Shown here piece after piece: positions 44,048 to 52,164 of a stretch of DNA of 64,000 bases. Origin of the DNA: Hymenobacter mellowenesis (GTDB lineage Bacteria; Bacteroidota; Bacteroidia; Cytophagales; Hymenobacteraceae); contig NZ_JAUQSX010000007.1 of assembly GCF_030581005.1 (NCBI RefSeq), forward strand, positions 186,001-250,000. The letters are read 5' to 3'. Numbering within the stretch: the first letter of the stretch is position 1; each line of letters opens with the position of its first letter. The translations under genes and the position numbers were made by a program. The notes below the pieces were generated by a model. It had not been told where the DNA came from. It saw only the letters and a list, made by a program, of their open reading frames with translations, and searched no databases.

Positions 44048-44342
44048 CTACCATGTATTTAAGAAGGATTTCACTAATCTCCTCACCAGTACTCCCTTCC
44101 TCTGCCAAGTAGACATCGGTATAGGAATTCATGGTGAAGTCTCCACCTTTCCAACCCTCGTAGGTATTTCTTAGAGCTTCCTTAGCACACTCCAACATCT
44201 TCCCTACCGTTACCTTTTCCACTGGCTCAAAGGCCAACTCCGAGTAATAACCCCGGTATGAATGGGGGTTGTGGAAACCCATTGGGACAAACTTGTTAGG
44301 GTTTTGGGTCTCCAAGAATTCAATCAAACTTCCTAGTGTCAT
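44034..44342 (-). CDS. Conserved phage protein, unknown
   Basis: The product has 102 residues. The pattern TLGSLIEFLETQNP, GFHNPHSYRGYYSELAFEP, and YEGWKGGDFTM is one I know from many phage genomes; function is unknown. It overlaps the next gene by 14 bases and the previous one by four. Confidence 0.6.
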   Translation of the reverse strand: MTLGSLIEFLETQNPNKFVPMGFHNPHSYRGYYSELAFEPVEKVTVGKMLECAKEALRNTYEGWKGGDFTMNSYTDVYLAEEGSTGEEISEILLKYMVGAYD

Positions 44343-44806
44343 ACTTTATGGTCTTTAAGGGTGAACTTTCGCACCAGTACCCCGTCCCACTTATCCGAGT
44401 AAGTGTGGTTGGGTACCAGTAAATCAATCCTATTCCTCAACCGGGAATGGGTCTTATCATGCAGGATGTACAGGCCCCAGTGTTGGTTGGGTAGGTTCTT
44501 CCCGTACACCAGCACCGTGTCTCCCCACTGCCACCCAGTCATCCGGAGTAGGTCATGGGAGAGGGCACACCATCGGGTGTTGGACAGGGCCTTCCCCTTT
44601 GGAGTGGTGGTCCCGTCGAAGGTGGGGGAACCCGTGGGGTAGTACACCGTGGCACTGACTTCCCTCACTTCCAGTCCTTGGGCTTTGAGGACCACAGGAA
44701 GGGGTTCAGGGACTGGGGGACAGGGAAGTGGAGCAGGATTGGGCATTAGGCACCCCAACGCGAAGAAGCCTCCACACCCACACAGGACTAAGGATGGGTA
44801 CTTCAT
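44339..44806 (-). CDS. Lipoprotein with 3D/RlpA-like domain
   Basis: The product has 155 residues. The N-terminus has a hydrophobic signal and a possible lipobox (FALGC, about 16-20) followed by a Pro-rich linker. Residues 50-150 (ATVYYPTGSPTFDGTTTPKG, then GDTVLVYGK) resemble a double-psi beta-barrel of the 3D/RlpA type, seen in murein-active or cell-wall-binding proteins. A moron-type surface protein or lysis accessory are possible roles. Confidence 0.55.
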   Translation of the reverse strand: MKYPSLVLCGCGGFFALGCLMPNPAPLPCPPVPEPLPVVLKAQGLEVREVSATVYYPTGSPTFDGTTTPKGKALSNTRWCALSHDLLRMTGWQWGDTVLVYGKNLPNQHWGLYILHDKTHSRLRNRIDLLVPNHTYSDKWDGVLVRKFTLKDHKV

Positions 44807-45723
44807 ACAGACAGGACTTTGGTGAGGTCTTCCTTGTCCAAGTGACCAACCTTGGTTACAATCCCTGTTACCCCCTGCTTCATCATGTACCGAAGCTGGG
44901 AAGCCTTCAGGGTAATGGTGGTCTCAGGGAATAGAGGATTAGGGGAAGGGTTTGGGCCTAGGTAGAGGTTATCCCGGTTAATCAAGTAGGGAATCCCACT
45001 CTTGGTGGTGGGAAGGGTCTGGGCCTTGGGGAGTAGGGTACACTGGCCTACTGGAATAGACCAACCCTCTCCTTTCACAGTGAAGCAGAAACCCACCCGG
45101 GTTACTTCCTCCACAGTAAGCGGGGAATGGATATACCCACCCTCTGTCTTGGTGTCAAGGTATTCCATCTTCCCTATATTGTATTCCCGGTCAGTGGATA
45201 GTGGACCCTTGGCCTTAGCACCCACCACAAACCCAGCTTCCTCCAACTCCTTCAGGCCCCCTTGGATGAATTCCTCCTCGGTGACGGGGGTGTATAGTGG
45301 ACAGGGAATACGGGTAGCTTCCCCCTTTACGGTGTAGGCATCCAACATATTCAACCTATCAGGGGTAACACCCTTAATCTTGAGCACCTTCCCATTGACC
45401 AAGACATACTCTGGGACCTTGGGCTGTTTCAACCCTTCCAGGATGTCCATGAGCTGGTCCCAGTCCTGGGGAAGGGTGAGTTCCTGGTCTCCACGAGGAG
45501 CACACCAACCACTCCACCAATAACCACCTTCTTTCTCATTCACATAGGTAAACAGCTTGATAACAGTGGGGAAAATGGAAGTGTCCCGGTCCTTACCTTG
45601 TCCCTTGTTTTCCTCATAGTGGGGAAGCCGGGTCTGGATTTCCTTGTAGGCTGCCTCCAGAAGGGACATTGGGCCATTTATCTGGGCATTGAGGTCCCAG
45701 TGTTCTAGTTTCTTTTTGGGCAT
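44803..45723 (-). CDS. Hypothetical protein
   Basis: The product has 306 residues, mixed alpha/beta with a repeating pattern near the C-terminal half. No recognised motif. It overlaps the lipoprotein gene start by four bases. The preceding 105-base gap holds only a doubtful small frame (45,614-45,829). Confidence 0.55.
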   Translation of the reverse strand: MPKKKLEHWDLNAQINGPMSLLEAAYKEIQTRLPHYEENKGQGKDRDTSIFPTVIKLFTYVNEKEGGYWWSGWCAPRGDQELTLPQDWDQLMDILEGLKQPKVPEYVLVNGKVLKIKGVTPDRLNMLDAYTVKGEATRIPCPLYTPVTEEEFIQGGLKELEEAGFVVGAKAKGPLSTDREYNIGKMEYLDTKTEGGYIHSPLTVEEVTRVGFCFTVKGEGWSIPVGQCTLLPKAQTLPTTKSGIPYLINRDNLYLGPNPSPNPLFPETTITLKASQLRYMMKQGVTGIVTKVGHLDKEDLTKVLSV

Positions 45724-45829
45724 GGATTAAAAGGGCTAAGGGTGATGGGTTGTGGGCAAAGGCCCGGGGTCCGAGGACGGGGTAGATTTCCTGGGCCTGT
45801 TGGGGTGTGGGGAAAAAGGAGAAGGCCAT
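45614..45829 (-). CDS. Doubtful small frame overlapping the 45,723 gene
   Basis: A 71-codon frame begins at ATG 45,829, coupled to the stop of the Zn-ribbon gene, and fills the gap before 45,723 but overlaps that gene by 110 bases. Composition is Pro-rich and not domain-like. It is kept only because the gap is otherwise unexplained. Confidence 0.25.
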   Translation of the reverse strand: MAFSFFPTPQQAQEIYPVLGPRAFAHNPSPLALLIHAQKETRTLGPQCPDKWPNVPSGGSLQGNPDPASPL

Positions 45830-46005
45830 CAGTACAGTCCAATTAGTGATTGGGCCACTTCCTGGGCCCGTACAGCCTCATTCCTCAATTCCCTTTGGGT
45901 GTCGGTGCAGAGGATGCACATGGCCGGTTTGTCCCCTCTCTTGGCAGGATGGTACTGGGTGAGGTGCTTGACCTTCCCACAGTGTAAACAGGGCTTAGCT
46001 GTCAT
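45829..46005 (-). CDS. Small treble-clef-like zinc-binding protein
   Basis: I place the start at 46,005 (MTAKPCLHCGKVKHL). The product has 58 residues with CLHC and CILC Cys pairs separated by 20 residues, the pattern of a treble-clef zinc ribbon found next to HNH domains (CxxC..., then C-x2-C). It overlaps the membrane-anchored relative upstream by 11 bases. Confidence 0.6.
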   Translation of the reverse strand: MTAKPCLHCGKVKHLTQYHPAKRGDKPAMCILCTDTQRELRNEAVRAQEVAQSLIGLY

Positions 46006-46336
46006 GTAACACCCCTTTCTTGGCCTTGTACCGGGCTGCATCCTCCTGTTTCCTACAGCACTTGCAGGTGGGGTGGGAATGGTATTCGGTGAGGGACTTG
46101 GGTGTGAGGCAGGTATCACATTCCTTGGTCAGGTCCTCCACTTCCACCTGGATGATGTCCCGTAGGAGTTGGTTCTCCCCCTTGGTGGTGTTATGGGCTT
46201 GGTTCTCATCCTTCCAGGTATCCATCCACCACAGGGCATCCTGTTTGAAGTACTTGACCTGTTTCCGGTAATACAGGGCCAACCCACCACCCAATAGGGA
46301 AGTCAGGAATAAGGCCCCTAAGGCTAACTCAAGCAT
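45995..46336 (-). CDS. Membrane-anchored zinc-ribbon protein
   Basis: I place the start at 46,336 (MLELALGALFLTSLLGGGLA), giving one N-terminal transmembrane helix, a charged helical stretch, then CDTC and CKCC Cys pairs near the C-terminus. The Cys module with TEYHSHPTC resembles that of the adjacent small gene (TQYHPAKRG), so the two probably share ancestry. Confidence 0.55.
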   Translation of the reverse strand: MLELALGALFLTSLLGGGLALYYRKQVKYFKQDALWWMDTWKDENQAHNTTKGENQLLRDIIQVEVEDLTKECDTCLTPKSLTEYHSHPTCKCCRKQEDAARYKAKKGVLHDS

Positions 46337-46562
46337 TGGGTACCTCCTCTCCCTTTTCCCCAAGTTGGGGTCCCTCAGTCTTTAGGTCAAACTGTTGTTG
46401 GAGGATGGTCCTCAACCACTTATTGTCCTGTTCAGCTACCTGCCACATGGAGAAGTACTTGTGGTACATCTGTTGGTTAACCTTGTTCTCGATGTCCTTC
46501 CAGCCCCACTGAATGAGGCCAAATAGGGCTACTATTCCTAGTAGGATGATGAATGCTATCAT
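46329..46562 (-). CDS. Single-pass membrane protein, unknown
   Basis: The product has 77 residues: one hydrophobic helix (IAFIILLGIVALFGLIQWGW) followed by a charged helix with Gln/Lys. Its ATG overlaps the PolB stop. It belongs to a membrane pair with the gene at 46,336. Confidence 0.55.
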   Translation of the reverse strand: MIAFIILLGIVALFGLIQWGWKDIENKVNQQMYHKYFSMWQVAEQDNKWLRTILQQQFDLKTEGPQLGEKGEEVPNA

Positions 46563-48682
46563 GTGAGGTATGGGGTTAGGGTGTGTAATTCTTCCCAGAT
46601 TTTGATGAGGTTTTCCCTACATCCCTGGGCTACTTTGAGATGGGTCTTTCCTTTGGTGTGGTAGCCCCAGTACAGGGTCAGGGACTTGGTCTCCCGCTCT
46701 TTCAACTTCTCCACTTTGGCCTGGACCTTACTCCGGTCAATCCATTCCCTTCCCTCGATGGTGCAAATCAGTTTCTCCACCTCATCCAGGTAGTACTGAA
46801 GATTGAGGTCATAGGGGCCTTCCTCGTAGTCATTGAAGAGGGTCACCGGGGAAGAGGATAAGAGGGTCTGTGGTGCCCCATTCTTGACCTTGAAGAGTTG
46901 GCCTCCACCATTGGAAGCATAATACCTCAGGGTCCTCTGCATGGGAAGGATTTCAGGCCCCACATGGTACTGGACCTCCTCATACATTTTCCCGATTTTC
47001 ACACTCAGAGCATAGTCGTAGATGTCGGTAACCCTCTCCTCCCCTTCTACATACAGGTTGGAAAAGGTGTAGGGCACTCCCATCTTCCCAATGACTTCCT
47101 TGGGGTCTACTCCCTCTGTGAAGTACTTCCTCAGGGCAATGGCCACAATGGGTTTGTCATACCCTTTAAGTACCCCACCCTGGGGAATGAAGACTCCCTT
47201 GACCTTCACACTTCCATCTTCCTTGATACTGAGGTAGTTGTTGACATCCCGGCGTACATACTTGGAGTAGAAGGTTTCCTCCAGGGTGAACCCGGTGACC
47301 TGTTCCCATTCCCGGTACACCTGTCTGACCAGCTCCAGGTTACACTTCCCGGTCTGGAGTAAGATGCCATCGGTGTTGGCACTGATAACCTGTATTCCCT
47401 TCTGGGTCATGGCCTCAATCAACATCAACAGGGAAAACTGGTTGTTTAAGGTGACCTGGTAGGTACACTTGGGGTCGTAGAGCCAGTAGTACTGGAAGTT
47501 CATCAGACCGTACACGGAATTTGCCGAGATTTTAAGTCCCTCAGCCACAACCTTTTGTGCCTTGTCTGTCTTCCCCTGTTTCTTGGCCTCCAACCGTTGG
47601 GTAACTATCCTCTGGTACACTCTCAGGAAGGTGGAAGAGTCCAGGTGTTGGGGACTGACCTTGTTGTTGAGAATACAGTTGGGGTACTGACTGGCCACAT
47701 CAAGGTCCAGTAGGATGGATTCCTCGGTGGTCTCAAACACCCCGGGACCATCCACTGAGTGAATTCCCCCAAGGGCCACTACATACTCTACCCCACCAAA
47801 GGACAAGGGGGGAATCTCACAACTTCCCTTCTCATTGATGTCCGTAATCCATAAGTCCCTCAGGGAATCCAGGTAGGTGTTTAAGGTTGGGGTAGTGAAC
47901 TTGACCCAGGGGAAGATGAGGTCTCCAATCCTGAGGGTAGTCCGGTGAGTTCTCTTCCTAGCAATGGTCTCGATGGGCTTCCCACTCTCCTGGGCATAGA
48001 AGGTGTCCAGGATGGTTTTCCCTATCTTGGAGTCAGCATCCGAGTACATGGGAGTCCCAAACTTCTCCGAGAGCACCCTCCGCATTTCCAACCGGGGGGC
48101 TATGTGGTGCATGATTTCCTCGGTGCCTACCACATCGTTGAGGTCGTAGGAGAGGATACCTTCCACTTCATCTGGTTGGACTTCATGTAGGTAGTGGTGA
48201 GGAAGGTCCTGAATTCTCGGGAATTTGAGGTTGACCATCACCGCCTTCAGGGACTTGGTGTTGTACCCTTCCCGGATGACTTCCAACACATCAATGGAAG
48301 GGAAGTAGTCCATCTTCCTGAGGTCCTTAATCACCTTCCGGGGTTCCTCTTCTAGGTCATCAAACCCAATAATGGCTTGGGACAGGTTGTTGAGGGTCCT
48401 GACTATCTTCTCTGTGGGGGTAACCTTGAGGGCCTGTTGGTAGGTCAGTAGGTAGTGGAGCAGGACATTGTCATAGTTAAAGGAGTTGAAGCCCACCAAG
48501 AGGGGTCTGGTCTCCAGGAATTCCAACAGAGCAATCAACTCATTCACTTCCCCTATTCCTTCAACTCCGGGGTAGATGGTGTAGGTCCTTACCTCTTCCT
48601 TATGTTTGGCAATACAGGAAAAGAAGTTGGGAAAGGACTCAAGGTCATAGGTCCAAGCCCTATCTAGGTTGTAATCTTCCAT
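46559..48682 (-). CDS. Family B DNA polymerase
   Basis: The product has 707 residues. Exonuclease motifs: TYDLESF (Asp13, Glu15), GFNSFNYDN, and SYDLNDV. Polymerase motifs: A, DLDVASQYPN (about 326-335); B, LKISANSVYGLM (about 384-395); C, SANTDGILL (about 432-440), where the usual DTD reads NTD. The first Asp of motif C is known to be less essential than the second. It resembles PolB of crAss-like phages. It overlaps the genes on both sides by four to nineteen bases in the - strand operon. Confidence 0.93.
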   Translation of the reverse strand: MEDYNLDRAWTYDLESFPNFFSCIAKHKEEVRTYTIYPGVEGIGEVNELIALLEFLETRPLLVGFNSFNYDNVLLHYLLTYQQALKVTPTEKIVRTLNNLSQAIIGFDDLEEEPRKVIKDLRKMDYFPSIDVLEVIREGYNTKSLKAVMVNLKFPRIQDLPHHYLHEVQPDEVEGILSYDLNDVVGTEEIMHHIAPRLEMRRVLSEKFGTPMYSDADSKIGKTILDTFYAQESGKPIETIARKRTHRTTLRIGDLIFPWVKFTTPTLNTYLDSLRDLWITDINEKGSCEIPPLSFGGVEYVVALGGIHSVDGPGVFETTEESILLDLDVASQYPNCILNNKVSPQHLDSSTFLRVYQRIVTQRLEAKKQGKTDKAQKVVAEGLKISANSVYGLMNFQYYWLYDPKCTYQVTLNNQFSLLMLIEAMTQKGIQVISANTDGILLQTGKCNLELVRQVYREWEQVTGFTLEETFYSKYVRRDVNNYLSIKEDGSVKVKGVFIPQGGVLKGYDKPIVAIALRKYFTEGVDPKEVIGKMGVPYTFSNLYVEGEERVTDIYDYALSVKIGKMYEEVQYHVGPEILPMQRTLRYYASNGGGQLFKVKNGAPQTLLSSSPVTLFNDYEEGPYDLNLQYYLDEVEKLICTIEGREWIDRSKVQAKVEKLKERETKSLTLYWGYHTKGKTHLKVAQGCRENLIKIWEELHTLTPYLT

Positions 48683-48933
48683 TGGACCTGTCTAAGTAGG
48701 GTGATGAATTCTTCCTCAGAGTCTACCATCCCATAGAAATGGGTTCCACTCCCTGCCTTCAATTCCAAATAAGGGTCTCCATCAGGGTCCTTTCCCCAGT
48801 GGACAGCATACCGTCCGTAGGGACCACCTTTAAAGGGGTAGTTGTTCTTCCCTCCAAACTCTGACTTCTTGAAACCCAGTCTAAGGAGTAGGGCCGGGTA
48901 AGGGTACCAGTAGGTGTTAGCCTTCTTTCCCAT
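48664..48933 (-). CDS. Hypothetical protein upstream of PolB
   Basis: The product has 89 residues, rich in Tyr, Gly and Lys at the N-terminus (KANTYWYPYPALLLRLGFKK). Its stop overlaps the PolB start region by 19 bases, so it is coupled to PolB. No family was recognised. Confidence 0.5.
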   Translation of the reverse strand: MGKKANTYWYPYPALLLRLGFKKSEFGGKNNYPFKGGPYGRYAVHWGKDPDGDPYLELKAGSGTHFYGMVDSEEEFITLLRQVQWKITT

Positions 48934-49172
48934 TACCCCTCAATCAGGTAATTCCCTTCCTCAGGTACCAGCACAGTGTAGTACCGCATTCCCCTCCCTT
49001 CCCCATCGGGTACCATCATCTGGACCCGTTTGGGCGCCTGGGGGTCCTTGGTCCAGAACCGAGGCCTGCCGTAGTAGTCCTGTATCTGGGCTGTGGCATC
49101 CCCGGTGATGGCAGACCAGGCCCTCTTGAAGTTGTTGAGTAAGAACATCTCCTGTTTGTTGTTGGTGTACAT
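48933..49172 (-). CDS. Hypothetical small protein
   Basis: The product has 79 residues. It shares one base with the next gene's start. It has a basic helix (NNFKRAWSAITG) and a beta-rich end (GMRYYTVLVPEEGNY). Unknown role. Confidence 0.5.
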   Translation of the reverse strand: MYTNNKQEMFLLNNFKRAWSAITGDATAQIQDYYGRPRFWTKDPQAPKRVQMMVPDGEGRGMRYYTVLVPEEGNYLIEG

Positions 49173-49174
49173 TG

Positions 49175-49384
49175 TTATTGCTTGGTTTGAGGGTTAGAAG
49201 ACACTGATTCCAGTTCATGCTCGTAGTAGTCCCATCCATTGTCCAGTTCATACCCATTAGGCCCACTGGAATTCTGGTACATTCCCTTGACTATGGCTAT
49301 GTCTCCTACAGTCCGGACCGGGGCTCCTGACTCCTTATTGGTAAGGACCTTAACTGTGTCCCCTCTTGTGAATTTGTAGTCCAT
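49175..49384 (-). CDS. Small SH3-like protein
   Basis: The product has 69 residues. The segment FTRGDTVKVLTNKESGAPV followed by IAIVKGMYQN resembles the KOW/SH3 fold also seen at the start of the 49,402 gene. It could be a paralogous nucleic-acid-binding module. Confidence 0.5.
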   Translation of the reverse strand: MDYKFTRGDTVKVLTNKESGAPVRTVGDIAIVKGMYQNSSGPNGYELDNGWDYYEHELESVSSNPQTKQ

Positions 49385-49401
49385 GGTTAGTGAGGGGGGG
49401 G

Positions 49402-50430
49402 TTATTTAGTGGTAATAGCTTCCATCAGGGCCTCAAACTGGGCCATGGGAATGTGTTGACAGCCCACAGCTAGACCCTCGCTGGGGGCCTTCAGGTCTGA
49501 GTAGTACACCTCCCCTTCCTTCACCTTCTTCACCTCGTACCCAGCCAGTTTGGGAAGTGGGGAAGGTTGTTGGGCACACTTCCCTATGAATTCCTCAATG
49601 GTAATGAGGTTGGTCTGGGGTTCACACACTGTTGCCAGAAGTTTGTTGTAGCCCAAGTACTTATCCATGGACATCATCTTGTTCAAGCAATTGTTACTCG
49701 ACACCTTAACACCCATCTTCTGGGCATACTGGAATAGGGCATTCCCTGCATCCATACCCACCTTCACGTAGTCACCATCCCGTAGACCTTGTCCATCCCC
49801 CTTCAGGGCCTGTTGGAAGTCCAGGAGTTCCTTCTGGGTCACGGCGTACAGGTCCCGTCCATGTCCTTCGTTGAGGTTCAGGGCCACCACCTCATTCCCT
49901 TCCTCCACGGTGGCCACCAGCTTGGCATTCAACTGGACCTTCACTTCCTTCTTCCGTTGGGAATAGGTGGTCAGCAGGTCGAGAAATTGGGGAATGGAGA
50001 CTTCCTGTTTGTTGGGGTAATTACGGGTAAGTCCGTCTCGGCTACCATAGGAAGTGATACCCGGACCTTCGGGCTCGGTAAACTCCGGTTTGAAGAACAC
50101 CCAGGGACTAGCCACTACCTGATTGAGGCCTACCTTCTTGGCAGCTTGACCCAGTAGTGTTTGAAGTTCTTTCTGGGGAGCATGGGTGTACACATCCTCC
50201 AATCCAAGCTCCTGGGTTTGGGGAAGGAGTTCAAGTTCCTCCTCTGAGTACCTTCCCAAATAGGTTGTCTCCGCATCAATACCATAGACTTGGTAAGGAA
50301 ACGCAGGACGGGTTGGGCACTCATCCTCGCGAATTACACCCACTTTACCAATACTGTCAGAGTATGGACGGAGGCCGGTATCATTATCAGGTTTCCGGTA
50401 CTTAATCTTTACTTTATCACCTACTTTCAT
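49402..50430 (-). CDS. Hypothetical protein with N-terminal KOW/SH3-like segment
   Basis: The product has 342 residues. Residues 1-65 (KVGDKVKIKYRKP, GKVGVIRED) look like a KOW/SH3 barrel, similar to the 49,175 gene. The remainder has charged helices and a beta-rich mid region; no catalytic motif was recognised. It is second to the integrase in the - strand order and may be a control or recombination factor. Confidence 0.5.
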   Translation of the reverse strand: MKVGDKVKIKYRKPDNDTGLRPYSDSIGKVGVIREDECPTRPAFPYQVYGIDAETTYLGRYSEEELELLPQTQELGLEDVYTHAPQKELQTLLGQAAKKVGLNQVVASPWVFFKPEFTEPEGPGITSYGSRDGLTRNYPNKQEVSIPQFLDLLTTYSQRKKEVKVQLNAKLVATVEEGNEVVALNLNEGHGRDLYAVTQKELLDFQQALKGDGQGLRDGDYVKVGMDAGNALFQYAQKMGVKVSSNNCLNKMMSMDKYLGYNKLLATVCEPQTNLITIEEFIGKCAQQPSPLPKLAGYEVKKVKEGEVYYSDLKAPSEGLAVGCQHIPMAQFEALMEAITTK

Positions 50431-50435
50431 GGGTC

Positions 50436-50687
50436 TTACTTGTTGAGGGTTACTTGATTGGTGAGGAAGTCTATTTCCCAGGTATTCCCCAGGTTATCGG
50501 TCTGTTGGCGGTACCAGGGAAGATTTCCCACACTCTCCCACCAGGTTGGGGTGTCCACTCCACACCATTGGAGTTTTTGGGGAGGGGTGTAGGTGGGAAG
50601 TCCCAGGGAAAGGGAAGAGGGTGTATACACTTCCCAGTAGAGTACATTCCCAATCCTCTTTTGGGTGGCTGGTTTGGTTATGGTCAT
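50436..50687 (-). CDS. Hypothetical small protein after integrase
   Basis: I place the start at 50,687 (MTITKPATQKRIGNVLYWEV). The product has 83 residues, Trp/Tyr/Pro-rich, with a short beta end (GNTWEIDFLTNQVTLN). It starts 12 bases past a terminator and may be the first gene of its transcript. No function known. Confidence 0.5.
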   Translation of the reverse strand: MTITKPATQKRIGNVLYWEVYTPSSLSLGLPTYTPPQKLQWCGVDTPTWWESVGNLPWYRQQTDNLGNTWEIDFLTNQVTLNK

Positions 50688-50698
50688 ATGGAAAATGC

Positions 50699-50727
50699 AA
50701 AAAGCCACCCCCTGGAGAGAGGATGGC
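50699..50727 (-). terminator. Terminator after integrase, with adjacent TACTTTTG box
   Basis: On the - strand GCCATCC (50727-50721) pairs with GGGTGGC (50710-50704), then TTTTTGC. A TACTTTTG box (50734-50727) touches the hairpin base. Its TTG is 24 bases upstream, longer than usual. Confidence 0.7.
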
Positions 50728-50784
50728 AAAAGTAGGACAGTATTTGGTACTATTCCTACAAGTTGTACAAAAAGGTGAAATTAT

Positions 50785-52056
50785 TTATCCGGAACCTCCC
50801 ATCACCGGGAATTGGCTCAATCCCTCATTCCCTTGGATAAGTCCCAAACTCCGGAGGTAGGTACTGGTCTGGGCTAATGTGGTGTGCCCATTTTGCCGTT
50901 GGATGAGGGCCAGGTCCTTGGTGGCCCGGTAGAGCTGGATGTTTGAAGTATGCTTCAACCCGTACAGGGTGTACTCCAACCCGTCCATGCCCAGCTTGAC
51001 CAGTATCTTCCGGAGTTGCTTGTAGAAGTAGGCTTCCCCCACCGGCTTCAATCCCGGCACCCGTTTCTTGGTGAACAGGAAGTAGTGAGGTGGGTAGTCC
51101 TGTATTCCCATCTGGGTCAACAGGAAATTCAGGGCCGGGGGAATGGTGACAAACCTGCCCACCCGGTTCTTGTCATGCTCGGGCCTTACCCAGATGGTAT
51201 CCCCCTTGAGGTCCTCCACCCGCAACAGGGCCAGTTCCCTCCGGGGCCTTAGGAAGGTGTAGTAGGCCATTTGGAGGAAGAGGTAGAGCTGGGGGTTGGG
51301 TTTGGCCTCGGTAAGGATGTGGGAGAGTTGGGACTGGGTATAGGGCCGGTGCTTGGAAGAGGAGGCCACCTTGACCCGTTTCCCGGGGGTGGTGGGCCCT
51401 TGGTGGGGAATGCTCCACCCCTGTTCCCGGCACCAGGTGGCCCACACATGCAGGGAAGACCCCACCATGTTCCTCGTCTTGGGAGAAAGGGGTTGAAGGG
51501 TCCTGTGGGAAGTGTAGCCCTTGAGGTAATCCTTCCACCTATTCCTAGTATCCGGGGTGAGGGAATCCAAGGCATGTAAGTCTTCCTTAGAGGTCCACTG
51601 CTGGAAGATGGCCAGGTGAGCTGGGTAGTAGTTCTTGGCCAGTCCCCGGGTCTGTTGGTGAGCTAGGAATTGGGTGATGGCTTGGAAAATGGTAGGGGTT
51701 TGGGGGAGGGAGGGGGTAGAAACCTCGGGAATCACTTCCCCGTGGACATACCCGGCCTTGAGTAGGGAGTTGATGGTCCCACACCACTCACTTCCCCTCA
51801 CTTCCCTATCCTTCTTCCCCGGGATGGAATTGAGGTCAAACCCCTGCCTTCTACGGATAACCTTCCTTTCCGGAGTAGAGTATTGCCACCAGACAACCAG
51901 CCACCGTTGGTCCACACTCTCCTTGGCAGGCTTCAGGACCCGGGCCGGTTTGTAGACCAAGGGAAGGCCCACAGGGGGAGGAATCATGGCCAATTCCCGG
52001 GCTACTGCCACAGGGTCTGCCACATTCAGGCCAAGGAGAGAAGAAAATTGGGCCAT
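50785..52056 (-). CDS. int: Tyrosine integrase of the prophage
   Basis: The product has 423 residues. A SAM-like N-terminal core-binding domain (about 130-235) leads into the catalytic domain. Visible residues: Arg in FLRPRRELALL (about 268), the beta-hairpin Lys in HDKNRVGRF, box II as YGLKHTSN (Tyr and Lys replace the usual His and Arg), and the terminal His/Tyr of NGHTTLAQTSTYL (Tyr about 397). Tyr/Lys in box II also occurs, to my recollection, in Bacteroidota integrases. Its start lies within about 110 bases of the host gene, the usual position of an integrase next to its attachment site. A terminator follows at 50,699. Confidence 0.93.
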   Translation of the reverse strand: MAQFSSLLGLNVADPVAVARELAMIPPPVGLPLVYKPARVLKPAKESVDQRWLVVWWQYSTPERKVIRRRQGFDLNSIPGKKDREVRGSEWCGTINSLLKAGYVHGEVIPEVSTPSLPQTPTIFQAITQFLAHQQTRGLAKNYYPAHLAIFQQWTSKEDLHALDSLTPDTRNRWKDYLKGYTSHRTLQPLSPKTRNMVGSSLHVWATWCREQGWSIPHQGPTTPGKRVKVASSSKHRPYTQSQLSHILTEAKPNPQLYLFLQMAYYTFLRPRRELALLRVEDLKGDTIWVRPEHDKNRVGRFVTIPPALNFLLTQMGIQDYPPHYFLFTKKRVPGLKPVGEAYFYKQLRKILVKLGMDGLEYTLYGLKHTSNIQLYRATKDLALIQRQNGHTTLAQTSTYLRSLGLIQGNEGLSQFPVMGGSG

Positions 52057-52164
52057 TACACATGGAAGTCAGGGGGTTACTTTGGGTGGGAGTGAGGGCG
52101 TGAGCTTCCGGCCTTTTTGCGTTATTTGTTGGCCCGCACTCGGCGGCCCCTTTTTCTGCTTTTT
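52057..52164. other. Phage-host junction zone, right attachment site expected
   Basis: Between the integrase ATG and the first host ATG lie 108 bases where composition changes. No tRNA is present. The core repeat cannot be identified because the left end is outside the window. GGCCC occurs twice near 52,130-52,150 as a weak symmetric feature. Confidence 0.5.

Larger units (their letters stand above)
1..52100. mobile_element. Right part of an integrated crAss-like prophage
   Basis: The segment holds two converging gene blocks: virion and lysis genes on the + strand up to 22,888, and replication genes on the - strand from 52,056 down to 22,925. Hallmarks are a giant RNA-polymerase-containing virion protein, a family B DNA polymerase, DnaB-type helicase, Toprim primase, thymidylate synthase, and a tyrosine integrase next to the host junction. 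Composition and gene style change within about 100 bases after the integrase start, where host genes begin. The left end, capsid, portal and terminase genes are outside the window. The right boundary is only placed between 52,057 and 52,164. The crAss-like assignment rests on motif recognition and gene order. A chimeric assembly join is the main alternative to true integration. Confidence 0.8.

Noticed and set aside
52057..52164. tRNA attachment site at the host junction
   Set aside because: No cloverleaf or T-loop consensus was seen; the insertion appears intergenic.
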